Shown piece by piece: positions 51,961-63,290 of a stretch of DNA of 64,000 nt (position 1 is the first letter of the stretch; each line of letters begins with the position of its first letter). The DNA is taken from assembly GCA_949316235.1 (NCBI GenBank), contig OX438747.1, forward strand, positions 1,612,501 to 1,676,500, given 5' to 3'. Origin of the DNA: Oegoconia quadripuncta (lineage: Eukaryota; Arthropoda; Insecta; Lepidoptera; Autostichidae). The position numbers were made by a program, and so were the translations under genes. Below the pieces are notes generated by a model. It did not search any database. It was not told where the DNA came from and worked only from the letters and a program-made list of their open reading frames with translations.

Positions 51961-52487
51961 AGTTAGAACTTGCTCAGTAATTGCGTGCGGCTAGTATTTC
52001 GCGCGACATATATCGTTTATCGCATCTGTCATGCTACGGGGCTGATATAGCCTTTGGAAGACCCATAATAAATACATGTATTTCTCAAATATTCAAAAAT
52101 GTTTAATATAACAACGTTTAAAATTAAATATACAGTCAATTTAATGTAGAAAAAGAATAGAGATTATGTTGTATGAAATTTAGCGATGGAACGCAAAAAA
52201 TTTTAATTGGTACGAGAGCTGGTAGCCATGTAGTCACGTAGAGACAGTCTACCTTCAGTAGGGGCTACATCAAGTACCACTGTTACGGAGGAGGGTGGCG
52301 GCAAGCGTACAGAGGCGAATATTCCGCTAGAGTTTTGTAGAGTGTGTAGAATAGAATATGATTTATTTGCTCTTCAATAAGGTACATTACATTAGTTGTT
52401 ATTACAACAAGATCCTCCTAATTCGGTTCAAAATTCAGTTTAGCAATTTTTTTTATTTTTTTATTTTATTGTCAATCTGTATGTATG
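51961..52487. other. No gene recognised
   Basis: AGAATAGAATATGATTTATT at 52348-52367 looks like a LINE tail of the 5028 type (reverse strand). The rest is unassigned. Confidence 0.35.
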
Positions 52488-52755
52488 ACGACCTGTTTGG
52501 TGTAGTGGTTAGAAGCTCTGACTGCTTTATTAAAAGGTCGCGGGTTTGATCCCGCTAGGGGCATATACTTGTATTATAAATACAGACATGTGTTCCCGAG
52601 ATACGGAAGTTTTTTTTTTGTACATATTTACAAAAAAAAAAAAGAAAACGTATATGTGTAGTTTATCAACCAACTGGTATCCATGATACAAGCCTATAGT
52701 TGCTTGGTGTGGATCTAGATGGCGCTGTATGTATATGCCAATATATTTATTTATA
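52488..52755 (+). mobile_element. SINE-C, full length
   Basis: A box TTTGGTGTAGTGG, B box GGTTTGATCC, complete body with GATGGCGCTGTATGTATATG. Confidence 0.85.
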
Positions 52756-53035
52756 TTATTCTGCAATTGTGCGTATCTGCAGCTGCATGCACGTATCATA
52801 CGAATACTCAGCATTATTTGCAGCGTTGTTTCGATGTCCGTGAAGCTACCCATTACGTGGTTCCTAAATAACTACTTAGCTTGAAATTAAAAAAAAAAAA
52901 AAAAAAAAGCTATAATAGTTTATATGATGAAACCTGTAATTTGCCTTATTTTTTGTATTCGTACTTGGTAATATTTATACACAACTGTAACGCTGTTGGT
53001 TTCTTTAATAAATAAATAAATAAATAAATTCAGTA
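52756..53035. other. No gene; probable LINE tail
   Basis: A run of 20 A is at 52889-52908. AATAAATAAATAAATAAATA at 53006-53029 looks like a forward LINE tail. Confidence 0.35.
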
Positions 53036-53475
53036 ATTACAATGGAAATACCAGAAATTTATAACTATATGTGGCAATGTTATGGCACACCCTCAAAATT
53101 GATGTTTGGCGATAATGAAATTTCTTCCAGCGTAGGCTGCCAACAAGGAGACCCGCTTGGGCCAGTTATTTTCAGTTTGGCCATCAACCCTATAATTTCC
53201 GGTTTAACCTCAGCATTTAATGTTTGGTATTTGGATGATGGTACCCTTGCAGGAGAAGCGTCAACTGTTTTAAGCGACTTCCAAAATATTATGAGTCGTT
53301 TCTCAGATATAGGTCTTGCTCTTAATTATAATAAGTGTGAGTTCTTTATTTCAGACACGATAAACAATGACGAGGAGACGGACATAATTAACAGATTTAA
53401 TGCTCTAACATCTAATATTACTGTTGTCACACCTAACACTCTTACCTTGCTAGGTGCCCCTATTTTCGAATCAAA
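53036..53475 (+). pseudogene. Non-LTR reverse transcriptase palm fragment (YLDD type)
   Basis: The frame from 53042 reads IYNYMWQCYGTPSKLMFGDN, then SVGCQQGDPLGPVIFSLAIN and WYLDDGTLAGEASTVLSDFQ. QGDPLGP and YLDD are the RT motifs B and C; YLDD differs from the FADD of LINE-J. The frame continues to TLLGAPIFESKIK and then runs into a LINE tail. Both ends are missing. The clade is not certain. Confidence 0.75.
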
Positions 53476-53477
53476 AA

Positions 53478-53675
53478 TCAAACAAAAAAACAAAAAATCA
53501 AAAAATGTTTATTTGCGTTTACAAATTACAATTACAAGTTGGAGGACACCTATTAAGCATTTTATAAAATACTTGTGCCAGATGGCCCCGCTCTTCCAAT
53601 TACAGTACAGTTATATCTGCATGTTATTTATATTATATATATATATATTACTTTCAGCATATATAAAACACAATT
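53478..53675 (-). mobile_element. LINE-J-like 3' tail inserted in RT fragment
   Basis: AAAATCAAAAAATGTTTATT resembles the tail at 42450-42480. It truncates the 53036 fragment. Confidence 0.55.
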
Positions 53676-53922
53676 AAAAATACCTATATCTTATAGAAAA
53701 AATACGGCGTCCAACTCGCTTCCGTGAGGCATAGTACCTAGTACGCTAGCGCTATTGCCCCGCTGAATGCATAAGCTCAGCTGCTGAGCAAAGTAGGTAC
53801 CAGCTCTCACATCTCCAGAGGCGTGGACCAGTCTAATGGATAAATCCTTTACGAAATGTTTCATGTCAGAAGACCACGGGATATATTACTATTTATATTA
53901 CTTTCATTATTTATTTACTGTA

Positions 53923-53923
<1 letters not shown>
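53676..53923. other. No gene recognised
   Basis: Nothing named. Confidence 0.3.
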
Positions 53924-53954
<31 letters not shown>

Positions 53955-53956
53955 CA

Positions 53957-54032
<76 letters not shown>
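53924..54032. repeat. (TG)n microsatellite
   Basis: About 110 bases of TG with a CG-rich interruption near 53944-53957. It generates spurious Cys-Val and Thr-His frames. Confidence 0.95.
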
Positions 54033-54034
<2 letters not shown>

Positions 54035-54173
54035 AAATACGATACTGTAGCAGTGTCTCGGTGTCAGAAGGGAACTCTGAGTGTCCCTGCCACCAGTGGG
54101 GTGATGGTATTTAGAATTGTTTTTTATACCTGATAATTCAATTTTATATGTTAAGCGTGAAGAACACATCATT

Positions 54174-54325
54174 TGGATGTTTGTTTGTTTATTCATTTAT
54201 TAGTTTGTTGATCAATCACGGCTATACGGACCCGGATAAAACTCGGCATACGGGCAGAACACACCCTGGACCAAGATGCCGGATACTTTCCTCCCGATAA
54301 AGTGAGTAACGGAATACCATCTTTT
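54174..54325 (-). repeat. Dispersed repeat N, degenerate
   Basis: GTTTGTTTGTTTATTCATTT, TCAATCACGGCTATACGG and ACACACCCTGGACCAAGATG align with other N copies. Confidence 0.55.
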
Positions 54326-54838
54326 CTAAATACAAAACTTGATCATGTTCAGAATACTTCAGACGGTCTTTTTGAAATAAAACCACACATGGCTTTATTT
54401 GTTCTTCGATTATTACAATGAGGTGCTGGACAATATTAAAGTTTCATACAAAGAAATTCAGCATGCATACAATTAATTGCTTTTGTGCTAAACGAAATTT
54501 TTGCGGAAAAGAACGAGTACGTCCCTTTTGAGATGTATTTATATTTACTCATTTATATATGTGCACGTGTCTACCAAATACGGCCGAGTTTGTTTGATCA
54601 TACAGGTACTTTCTAATCTGAAAATAAACTGAAATAAACTTGGCCTACTAATTACAAGAATTGTTTAAAAAACTTGACCTAGATTTAAATATTGGTTTTG
54701 ATAAAAGCAAGATAGAACTGTCACTCTGTCTGTCTGTGTACTATATCGTGTTTCTTGTTGAAAGAAAAACTGATTCACTAATCCTTATCAACGCGTAGAC
54801 TAGCTTGGTTGGAACGATGTCGATATTTAGTTATTTAG
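54326..54838. other. No gene recognised
   Basis: AT-rich; no long frame. Confidence 0.4.
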
Positions 54839-55066
54839 ACGACCGATTGGTGTAGTGGGTAGTGACCCTATCAGCGAAACCAACGGTTGCGGGTTCGAAT
54901 CCCGCGAGGGTTAAATGTTTGTGTGATGAATACGAACATTTATTCCCGAGTCTTGGATGTTTATATAAATATTTATGTATGTTTATCCGTTTATCTTGTA
55001 TCCATAGCACAAGCTTTGCTTAGTTTGGGACTAGATGATTGGTGTAAGTGTCCGAAATATTTATTA
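54839..55066 (+). mobile_element. SINE-B, full length
   Basis: GACGACCGATTGGTGTAGTG, B box GGTTCGAATCC, complete body and a TATTTATTATT tail. Confidence 0.9.
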
Positions 55067-55550
55067 TTTATTATTATTATTAGTGAGCAGGTGTATTACT
55101 TGGGTCACTTAGAAGCACTAAAATTCGAAATTTTAACCGTTAGGAGTTAAAAATGGAATTTTAGGAATTCCATTGTTTTTGAAGTTAAAATGATTTTTCG
55201 GAACGTCGTCTCTTTCGTTTTGTGAAATTTGCGGTGTTAAGTTGAAACATTCTTGACATTATGACTCACTTTTGATATTTTTAATTTGACTATACTTTTG
55301 ACCCAGTACCCTCAAAACCCACATCTGACTGGTGAATCCCAAACTCATAGAGCTAGTACACTTTAAGACAGTGGGTCACCTGGCCACTCGCATAATACTT
55401 GCGTAATGATTGGAATGTCGATAATCGTAATTTTACGAGGAAAATTGTGGTGTTGCCACATAAAAGTGAAGGTGTACCCACAGTCGAGGATGTGTGCCAG
55501 CCGCGGATTAATACTGGTATATAATTAGCGTGGGGAATTACTATAATAAA
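55067..55550. other. No gene recognised
   Basis: Nothing named. Confidence 0.4.
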
Positions 55551-55625
55551 TCATATTTCGACTCTTCTTAACCGACTTCAAAAAAGGCGGAGGTTATCAA
55601 TTCGGTTGTATTTCTTCATTTTCTT
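55551..55625 (+). repeat. Dispersed repeat R, 5' part
   Basis: ATCATATTTCGACTCTTCTT, AACCGACTTCAAAAAAGGCG. The flank ATCATATTTCGACTC is also present before the copy at 32788, so it belongs to the repeat. Confidence 0.65.
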
Positions 55626-55852
55626 CTTTTCTTTATTTTTTCTTTAAATTTAATATCCAAAAAAATCATCACAGATTGTATGAAAATGTAACTTGGCTAC
55701 TTATTTGTTTTTCTACGGTAGCTGTCTTCCTGCGATACGGTTCTAGGACTAGTGTAGGAGACAGAGTTTAAGTAATATACTTCTCAGATAATGATATAGT
55801 ACAATTTTATTTGTTCAACTATAGAAGATATTTAACTCGTTTACGACCAAGT

Positions 55853-55950
55853 TGGATTGGATTTACAAATACTGGACTAGACTTATAGCTACTGGATTAG
55901 ACATAAATTATTGGATTGAAATTATATTACTGGATTGGCTTTATATAATT
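55853..55950. repeat. ~20-base degenerate minisatellite
   Basis: Five imperfect units of the form ACTGGATTGGATTTATA: GGATTGGATTTACAAATACT, GGACTAGACTTATAGCTACT, and three more. Confidence 0.65.
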
Positions 55951-56380
55951 TATGAGAATAAAATCAAGATTTGGCGTCAGCCTTTCCATTTAAAAAAAAA
56001 AGAAGACTTGGCGATTTTGCCTATAAATAAAGAATGAATAAGAAGAAAATTACCAACGACGAGGCTGTATGGTGCATAACCTTTGCCTATCCTATGTGGA
56101 TAAATTAAACTAAAAAAAAATAATGATATAGCCAGGACAACATTTGTTTAAATATTATACTACCTATGATAAAAAAATAATTGTGTGTTCTATAGTGTTT
56201 AATGGCATAATAGAGAACTTCATTTCATTTCTATCTGAGAAGGCACTTTTCCTCAGAAATATCAAGTTGAAAGTAATATCGACAACTAAGGTATGCGGTC
56301 TCATACTCTTCTGTAACGCAATAAAAAGACACCGCCTTCAAAGCGTATATCCATACTAAAAGGCCCACTTACATTTTTTT
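55951..56380. other. No gene recognised
   Basis: AT-rich; nothing named. Confidence 0.4.
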
Positions 56381-56676
56381 TCTTTATTTATGCAAGACAG
56401 GTTCGTACTTGACCTCAATCACACCTGATGTTAAGTGAAGATGAGGTCGAAGGTGGAAGCGTACTGACCCGGAAACCCCAACACATTTGGGGGACTGGCT
56501 ATCTTATCTCTGACAACCGGAACACAACAATGCTATTAACATTGCTGCTTATAAGATGGTGGTAGCTAGCCAGGCGGGCATTTAAAATGCCCTACCACCA
56601 ACCAAACCGAGTACTTAAACATGTACCCCGCTGGGGATCGAACCCGATGTTGTTTACATTGAGCCACGGAGGCGGT
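56381..56676 (-). mobile_element. SINE-A, full span with two small deletions
   Basis: Reverse strand; the B-box region is cut (GATCGAACCC joins directly to GATGTTGTTTACATTGAGCC). Confidence 0.85.
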
Positions 56677-56739
56677 TACTTCCTGGTGGCCTACAATTGT
56701 CTTAAAATTTGGCACAGAACGTCTTGTGGCTTGAGTTAC

Positions 56740-56866
56740 AGAATAAACATTCAACTCATTAATTCCAAATCTTGCCCGGAATTACGCGACAAAGTTATGC
56801 TTGCGGTTAATTTCATGATTCATCTACGTATGTAACTACATAATTATCTAAGTTTGTCTTAAAGTT
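56740..56866 (+). repeat. Repeat T, copy 2
   Basis: AATAAACATTCAACTCATTA ... GAATTACGCGACAAAG ... GTTTGTCTTA, matching 32992-33110. Confidence 0.65.
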
Positions 56867-57000
56867 ATATACGGAACTCCTAGGGCACGAGTCCAACTCT
56901 CACTTTATATCGTCTTTTTAAGGTGTATGGACTTAGGTATCAGCGTTGCTATTCAAGTTGTTACTAGTTTTCTTTCTATTTATAATAACATTTATTATAT

Positions 57001-57240
57001 TTTTAACCGACTTCTAATTTCTGAAGTTGTCAATTCGACTGTATTTCTAACTGTGTATGTGTTTGACGGCGTTGTGTGTGTGTGTGTGTGTGTATTCAAT
57101 AGTTTTTTTAAATTAAAGAGTACACGAGGGAACAGATGCTTAGCCATATTTGATGAAAATCGGTTAAGCTGTTTCGAGGATATTTGGATTTTAACACGGC
57201 TTTCTGGTGTATTTCGATGATATCATATATATATATTATA
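57001..57240 (+). repeat. Dispersed repeat R, diverged
   Basis: TTTTTAACCGACTTCTAATT to AAAATCGGTTAAGCTGTTTC. It includes a short (TG)n run at 57078-57096. Confidence 0.6.
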
Positions 57241-57870
57241 GTCTTTCGAAGGTTATTTATATGATTTATTGTAGTAGTTCACTTAGAAAACTGCTCATTT
57301 CTAGTCTGACAGCGTTGTTTTGACGTTTGGCGGGGATAAATTTTTCGCGACACATGTAGACAAATTCGCATGAAGGTCTACGCACTCCTCGAAACGCGTC
57401 TTTATAATTTACAGAAATTTTTACTACTTCCCGGAAGTACACTTTGTTTGTATGTAATTAAGCTATGCATATTTTTTATAACTATCACTTAAATGATTGC
57501 TCAATGACAGTTATTAGCTTTGTGGTTACCATGGCACTATTAACGTTAAGCAATAGTTAAACAGTGGTCTCTGCTATCTGAGGATGCGAGTAAACATAGT
57601 TTAAGACGTTACAAGTTTCAATGCAACACTTTTTAAATTGCTGGACAAGTAACTATCTGCTCAAAACAATCTACTTTTTGTAATGCAAAAAAAATATACC
57701 GAATAAATAACTTTCATATACCACATAACCTATCCAATATACATATATATAGTACGAAGTATAAATAAGTATATACATTATCAATACTCATAATTATTAT
57801 GGTAAATAATTTGCCTATAAACCAAAACCAAAATGAGTTGACAGAGGAGGCCACAGAGTTTCTGTCTCGA
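57241..57870. other. No gene recognised
   Basis: Nothing named. Confidence 0.4.
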
Positions 57871-58165
57871 TTTTTTGGCGGGAACTGAGCGAGTGATGTT
57901 GCTTTTTTCTTTTTATTTTTTATAATTTGTGCATTCTGAATTTTTCAGTTTAATAATGACAGAGTATTGTGCAATAAAATCAGTGATGGTGTACAAGAGA
58001 AGGGAAGTGTAAATTAAAGTGCGTAACGAAGCTTTCGGGTTCCTACTAGAAGCCGGCAAAATCTTTCGTAAAGCATTCTGCCACTTTACTGAAGAATGAC
58101 TTGACCGTGACGACTCTGTATACGACAAGTATACGATGAATGACTTATTTTGACAACTAAAGAAA
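57871..58165 (+). repeat. Dispersed repeat O, copy 2
   Basis: Aligns along its length with 19432-19745, with indels. Confidence 0.65.
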
Positions 58166-58273
58166 TAAGAAAAATAAGACATGCTGTATGGGCTCAGATC
58201 CCTTTGCCTTCTCCAAGAGGAGCGAATTTCACAAAAAAAAAAGATTTATACCTGAAAATAAATCACGTGATTA

Positions 58274-58594
58274 TGGCCCGTATTAAACCAATCTCAATAC
58301 AACTCTTGAGGCTGTATCAACCGAGATGCGTCTTAAGCAGTTGACGCTATCTCAAGCTCCGTGCTAATTTATAAACCAATCTTGAGCTCTACTCAGCTGA
58401 GATCACTTCTCAAGTATTCGCCTCAGCGGCGAATGAATGATAGTCTTGACTTTCGTTTATTAATACGCGCACCACACAAGTGAGTACTGCTGAGTATGCA
58501 CGTGCTTTTCAGGTCTCAAGTTTACTAATCAGCACGTTTACTTGAGACCGGCCACAAGACTGTTCTCAATCTTGTGAATGATTTATTAATACGT
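58274..58594. mobile_element. MITE-K, copy 2 (inverted)
   Basis: GGCCCGTATTAAACCAATCT at the left corresponds to the right end of 2931-3269. The far end, ATTTATTAATACGTC, has lost the GGGCC terminus. Confidence 0.75.
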
Positions 58595-59130
58595 CAATTA
58601 ATACGTCAGCTTTCCTTGGCGGTTGATCTACGAAAACCACCCCACTACACGACAGAGGTCTTTCATTTACCAATAATATTACGAGCGCTGTTGTTTCTTC
58701 AAGTGTAAAATTATAGACAGAATATAATAGATCAGGAAATGATAAAAAAATGTTGGTGACTAGAAAGCTAATGATGGTGCAGTGAGCGCTAATAAGCGAG
58801 GCGTTCCACTCGATTTATGTGGCCATGCCATTGTGTGGTGTTTTGGCTAAGGGACAATGATCGGTCGTAGCCCCTTCCTGATTGCTTTCTCTAAGCGAAG
58901 TTTTATTAAATCAGCTTTAATTGTTTCTGTTTGTGAGCCAGGTACCATTCCTAATGCATGCAATAATGCATTCCTTATTAAAGGCGACAGACGTTATATC
59001 AACTCACACAATGTCGAATGTTTTACGAGGAAACCGGGGGAATGTCACCTCTACAATACAATCAATAGTTATGTACCCAATGCTACACAAAGATGGAATT
59101 TAGCTATGTTGATAATAAAAATAAGTAAAT
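58595..59130. other. No gene recognised; 91-codon frame
   Basis: A forward frame at 58857-59132 (MIGRSPFLIAFSKRSFIKSA) shows no domain and its end enters a SINE-B. Probably not a gene. Confidence 0.3.
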
Positions 59131-59350
59131 AAACATTTCGGACACTTACACCAATCATCTAGTCCTAAACTAAGCAAAGCTTGTACTATGGATACTAGAT
59201 AACGGATAAACATACATAAATATTAATGTAAACATCCATGACTCGGGAATAAATGTTCGTCTTCATCAAACATTTATCCCTCGCGGGATTCGAACCCGCA
59301 ACCGTTGGTTTGGCTGACAGGGTCACTATCCACTACGCCAATCGTCGTCA
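59131..59350 (-). mobile_element. SINE-B, full length
   Basis: Reverse strand: B box GGTTCGAATCC and A box TTGGCGTAGTGG, body complete. Confidence 0.9.
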
Positions 59351-59385
59351 ATAATGTCAAAAAATTATAAATAAATAAGAAATAA

Positions 59386-59500
59386 GTATCTTTGCACTTA
59401 CACACAGCGCCATCTAGTTCCACACTAAGCAACTAGGCTTATATTATAGATACCGGACGGTTGATAAACTACATAAATACATTTTTTTGTAAATAAATAG
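59386..59500 (-). mobile_element. SINE-C, 3' half
   Basis: ACACACAGCGCCATCTAGTT ... AACTACATAAATACATTTTT. Confidence 0.8.
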
Positions 59501-59518
59501 TGCCCAAACATTGATTTA

Positions 59519-59765
59519 TATGCTACTAGCTTTCCGCTCGCGGTTTCGCCTGCGTAGAATAATTTCATCGCGGAAATTCGTGTATCCCGCAGGAACTACT
59601 CACTTTATCGGAATAAAAAATATCCTATGTCTTAATCCAGGGTGTTTTCTACCCATATATCAAATTTCATCCAAATACGTTCACCCGTTACGCCATGATT
59701 GAGCAATAAACAAACAAAGAAACAAACGAACATCCAAACTTACGCATTTATAATATTAGTTAGAT
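59519..59765 (+). repeat. Dispersed repeat N, near complete
   Basis: CTTTCCGCTCGCGGTTTCGC to CATCCAAACTTACGCATTTA and TAATATTAGT. Confidence 0.75.
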
Positions 59766-59794
59766 GGATATGGTCGCGCGAATAAATCTATAGC

Positions 59795-60033
59795 ATATAG
59801 GTTTCCGCCCTCGACTTCGTCCGCGGAGAAGATTTTATCAAAATCGGTTCAGCAAAAAAAATTGCCTATATATTAATCCAGGTCCTAATCTGTCTACCCA
59901 CCAAATTTCATTCAAATCCGTCCAGCCGTATAGGCTTGAAGAGGTAACAAACTGTCATACATACACACATACAGACATACACACATACAGACATACACAC
60001 ACGCAAACTTTCGCATTATAATATTAGTTTGGA
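59795..60033 (+). repeat. Element related to the 11838-13679 and N repeats
   Basis: TTCCGCCCTCGACTTCGTCC at the start and AAACTTTCGCATTATAATAT at the end. An ACATACACAC-type microsatellite is at 59955-60003. Confidence 0.6.
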
Positions 60034-60266
60034 AGTTGGGATTAGTTGGGATAAATCAATGGTTTTGAGCCATGTTTGGAGGAATTCGTTTTTCAAATTT
60101 ATTTAGCTTTTGACTTCTTTTGTTTTACTGGATGATATGGTCGCCTGTTTTCTGGGGGTTTATCAAAACTACCAATTTATAGTTATTTAGGTAATTATAC
60201 CAGTTATATACCTACTGAACATATTTACATACGTTTCGTCGATTTAGTTTGTTGAAAAATTTAAAT
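60034..60266. other. No gene recognised
   Basis: Nothing named. Confidence 0.3.
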
Positions 60267-60620
60267 TACAAGATAAGATAATAAGTTTATTTGCAAGAAT
60301 ACAGTATAAACAAGATCTTGATAATTAAACATAGATGTACATTGTATTCAGCCCGCAAGCGGACGTGCGAATATTAAATATATTCTGACTCTATATTTTT
60401 GACTAATAATTTAATCTTTAAATTCCAAATATTCCTTAACACTATAAAAGCAATGATCTAGTAGCCATTTTGTCAGTATCTTTTTAAACCTATTACCATG
60501 CATTGATTTTATGTCATTTGGTAAACTATTAAATATCGAAATACAGATATTAAAAACGTTTTTTTTTTTCATAAATATTTTTCTTAACAAGTGGCTTATA
60601 CTATAATGTATTCATAGTCT
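60267..60620 (-). mobile_element. LINE 3' region, (TTATC)n tail
   Basis: Starts AAGATAAGATAATAAGTTTA. Reverse frames near 60480-60560 (FNSLPNDIKSMHGNRFKK-like) fit an ORF2 C-terminus. Confidence 0.6.
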
Positions 60621-60713
60621 TAGCTCTAGTCTGCCTCTCTGCTCTAGTATTTAGTTTTTTTTTTAAATATTCAGGGTGGGAGATAACAAAAATGCAACTT
60701 CCTTTTTTTTCTT

Positions 60714-60746
60714 TTTTTTTTATATGGGAGGGCGGCAAACGAGCAT
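60714..60746 (-). mobile_element. LINE-T1 terminal scrap
   Basis: GGAGGGCGGCAAACGAGCAT only, after poly-T. Confidence 0.6.
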
Positions 60747-61734
60747 TCCTCTTCTTCTCCCAATATACCGATTATTTCCTTATGGAAGAAAGGGCTGGCG
60801 TCCCGAAGGATCATTTTGTCCCACCATGCGGTCAGTGCTCTCAAATCGTAAATATTTACTTGATTCTATGGCAGGCATGCACCAGGTACCTATCTGAATG
60901 TGGTGTGGGCCCTCCGTCAAAAATTCCCAAATCATTGTTGTATAACAAAGCTTCCAAGTGAATATTACTTTAGAAAATATTAATTCAGTTACAGTAGTTT
61001 TAATTAATTGATCTTTTCTATAAAGGCTTATTCAAATTCAAAAATACAAAAATTCGAAAAATCAAGAAATAACAAATATGAAACTTCGAAAAATGTGTAG
61101 GTAATGTAGTCGAAAATTTTACATTTGCAAAATTTTTTATAATGCTATTTATGGCGAAGTAATCTCGCTGCCCGAGTAACCAACCGCAAGACTAGTCTTA
61201 TAATTAAATTAGTACCTGTGTTTATTAATATTTGGGTTTTAAAATTACGTGAACTTACCGTATTTAATCTGGAATTGTTTACGAAAAAATGGTGACTTAC
61301 ACATAATGTAGAGTGTCATTCTATGGAACTTACTATGTAAACAAAAGACGATCTCAGGGAGCCAATGGCGCTAAGTTTGAACGATAATATGTTACCAGTT
61401 AAAAGTTAAATGTGTGTGTGTGTGACTGGAGAAACAAATTGGAGTCCGGACCCCTGCATCCCCTTAATCCATACCTGGTTTGTGGACCGTAACAGATAAC
61501 TCGTAACCCACATTCCTTGACCCGTCCTACCTGTTACACTTTCTTCGTTTTTTTCCCTCCATTTCATTGCCCAATATGGGTCAACTTTAGAGATATTTTT
61601 GATATTTACAATGAATTAAAAATTTCACTTAAGTTATTAGGGCGATGTTTGTGACTACCTGAATGACGAACACGCTTGTTGTACTTCGACCAGCTCCCCA
61701 AAATTATAAAATTGTATACTTTATTTAAATAAAA
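60747..61734. other. No gene established
   Basis: Just right of the LINE-T1 scrap a forward frame (VPKDHFVPPCGQCSQIVNIY) is open to 60961, but nothing identifies it. A short AAATTCGAAAAATC-like direct repeat set lies at 61040-61095. Confidence 0.3.
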
Positions 61735-61946
61735 AAGGACAACAATGATCCTGTGGGTTTCTTGCACCGCTTCTTTTCCCACAGATGATTTCCCTTTCCG
61801 AAGCGGTAGTAGCTTGGACATACCGACTGACAGATAAATGCAATAAACCTTTTTTATTTCCAGTAGATTTAAATTGACATTCAACAAATGATAAGTATCA
61901 TGTATCTTACGTTGAAATAAATGCTTCAAGTTTTGAAGATTGAATG
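61735..61946 (+). mobile_element. LINE 3' end with TTGAAG tail
   Basis: GTGGGTTTCTTGCACCGCTT through TACGTTGAAATAAATGCTTC; same family as 30608-30806. Confidence 0.75.
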
Positions 61947-62110
61947 TATACGCTTTTAAAGGTTCCAGCTGATATCCAAAACTAGGCCTTTGAATACTTA
62001 AAAAGCGAAAGCAAATTGTGCTTGATGGGTTATAATAACATATTCGATTATATGAGCGATAAAATTGTATTGCAAACTAGCCCCTCAATTGTCAAGTTAT
62101 TTCTTTGATT
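61947..62110 (+). pseudogene. LINE-J ORF2 C-terminal relic
   Basis: Degenerate match to the VYAFxKVPADIQN...FKKRKQIV region, with stops. Confidence 0.45.
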
Positions 62111-62129
62111 TGTACTAACAAATCGACTG

Positions 62130-62310
62130 TCCACCTCGTGGCACGCGTACCCACGCTGGGCCCTCCGGTACGTGGTCGCCACTCGAGAACCTTTCCGCCC
62201 TAACTGCAGTCGGTCGGATGCGGGCAACGCAGAACCGATCGTTAGGGAGATCTTTTGGGGGAGGCCTTTGTCTAGCAGTGGACGGCTTTCGGCTGATGAT
62301 GATGATGTAC
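62130..62310 (+). mobile_element. RTE-like LINE 3' end, (GAT)n tail
   Basis: AACCGATCGTTAGGGAGATC, GGAGGCCTTTGTCTAGCAGT, GGCTGATGATGATGATG. Confidence 0.65.
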
Positions 62311-62399
62311 TAATAAACTAACCTTCTCAAAGGAGGACTGTAAATCCCGAGCGTCTGGTAAAGCTTCAAAAAATGTCATTTGATAGTTTTGTGTCAGAT

Positions 62400-62535
62400 T
62401 TGTAGTTAAAAACAGTGTCTTTAAACCGCCCCTGTAGGCTTAACGACTGCCTTCAATTAAAAACAACCGGAAATGCCACTAGTGGTCACCCATCCAAGGA
62501 CTGACCGCGCCAGACAGGCTTAGTTCGCTAATCGA
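62400..62535 (-). mobile_element. 5S-rRNA-derived SINE or 5S pseudogene fragment
   Basis: The reverse strand reads GAACTAAGCCTGTCTGGCGC, then GGTCAGTCCTTGGATGGGTG and ACC, close to the 3' half of 5S rRNA (GGTCAGTACTTGGATGGGTG). The 5' half with most of the internal promoter is missing, and the continuation is not 5S. Confidence 0.55.
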
Positions 62536-63103
62536 TAAGATAGATAGATAGATAAAAAGTTAATTGCATAATCTTACACACATACAAGAGAGAAACATAA
62601 ATACTACATTAACAAACAAGAAACAAACATTCATGAAAACAACAAGAGACATACAATTTAACAAATACAAACAAATATACCATAACAATAAAAAAAAATC
62701 CCAATACCTTCAAGACCTGCCGATTCATTACATATATGTGGGCATGTGTGCAACAGTCATGCAACAAGGTCATAGCTCAATGCATTAAAAATGCTAAATA
62801 ACGAATAGCCAATGCGACTAAGCTACGAGTGCTTCCCCAGGTGTATAATTCTACAATATTTATAAGTCGTTCCCTGTCCTGAACACCTGCTTCCATAAAC
62901 AATACTTTCGCACGAGCGCTCGGGAGCGTGGTGCGGAGAAAGTGCGTCCCAAAGCGCCGCTTGCGCAACCGACCGGCCGTATGTCGCAAGTTACGGGATC
63001 TAGGTCAAGTTCGCCGTTGTTTGCTCTGGGGGTTTGTTCTGGAAACGATCGTATGGAAATTTGCTGATGAAATCCGGGACCTGGAAAAGACATAATCTAC
63101 TTT
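62536..63103. other. No gene established; A-rich then GC-rich blocks
   Basis: 62538-62556 is a (GATA)n run. 62580-62710 is strongly A-rich on this strand. 62900-63010 is CpG-rich (GAGCGCTCGGGAGCGTGGTG); reverse frames there show no domain. Confidence 0.3.
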
Positions 63104-63290
63104 AACATAAGAAAGAAAGAAAGAAGAAAGAAAGTTATTTATTTTGATAACATTAATAGTAAAAGTTAGTACAAATGGTGGTAACTAAATATAGGAACAT
63201 TGGTTATCAAAAAAGGTTACCACTCAGCATAAGCCACAGTTAGCGGTCGCTCTTGCAGCGCTGATCTTCCGTGGCATTCCGTGGATAACA
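63104..63290 (-). mobile_element. LINE 3' tail, (TTTC)n
   Basis: AAGAAAGAAAGAAAGAAGAA followed by TTATTTATTTTGATAACATT, a reverse LINE end. Confidence 0.5.

Noticed and set aside
53836..54196. Cys-Val and Thr-His rich frames
   Set aside because: Translation of the (TG)n microsatellite.
58857..59132. 91-codon forward frame as a gene
   Set aside because: It runs into the SINE-B and shows no domain.
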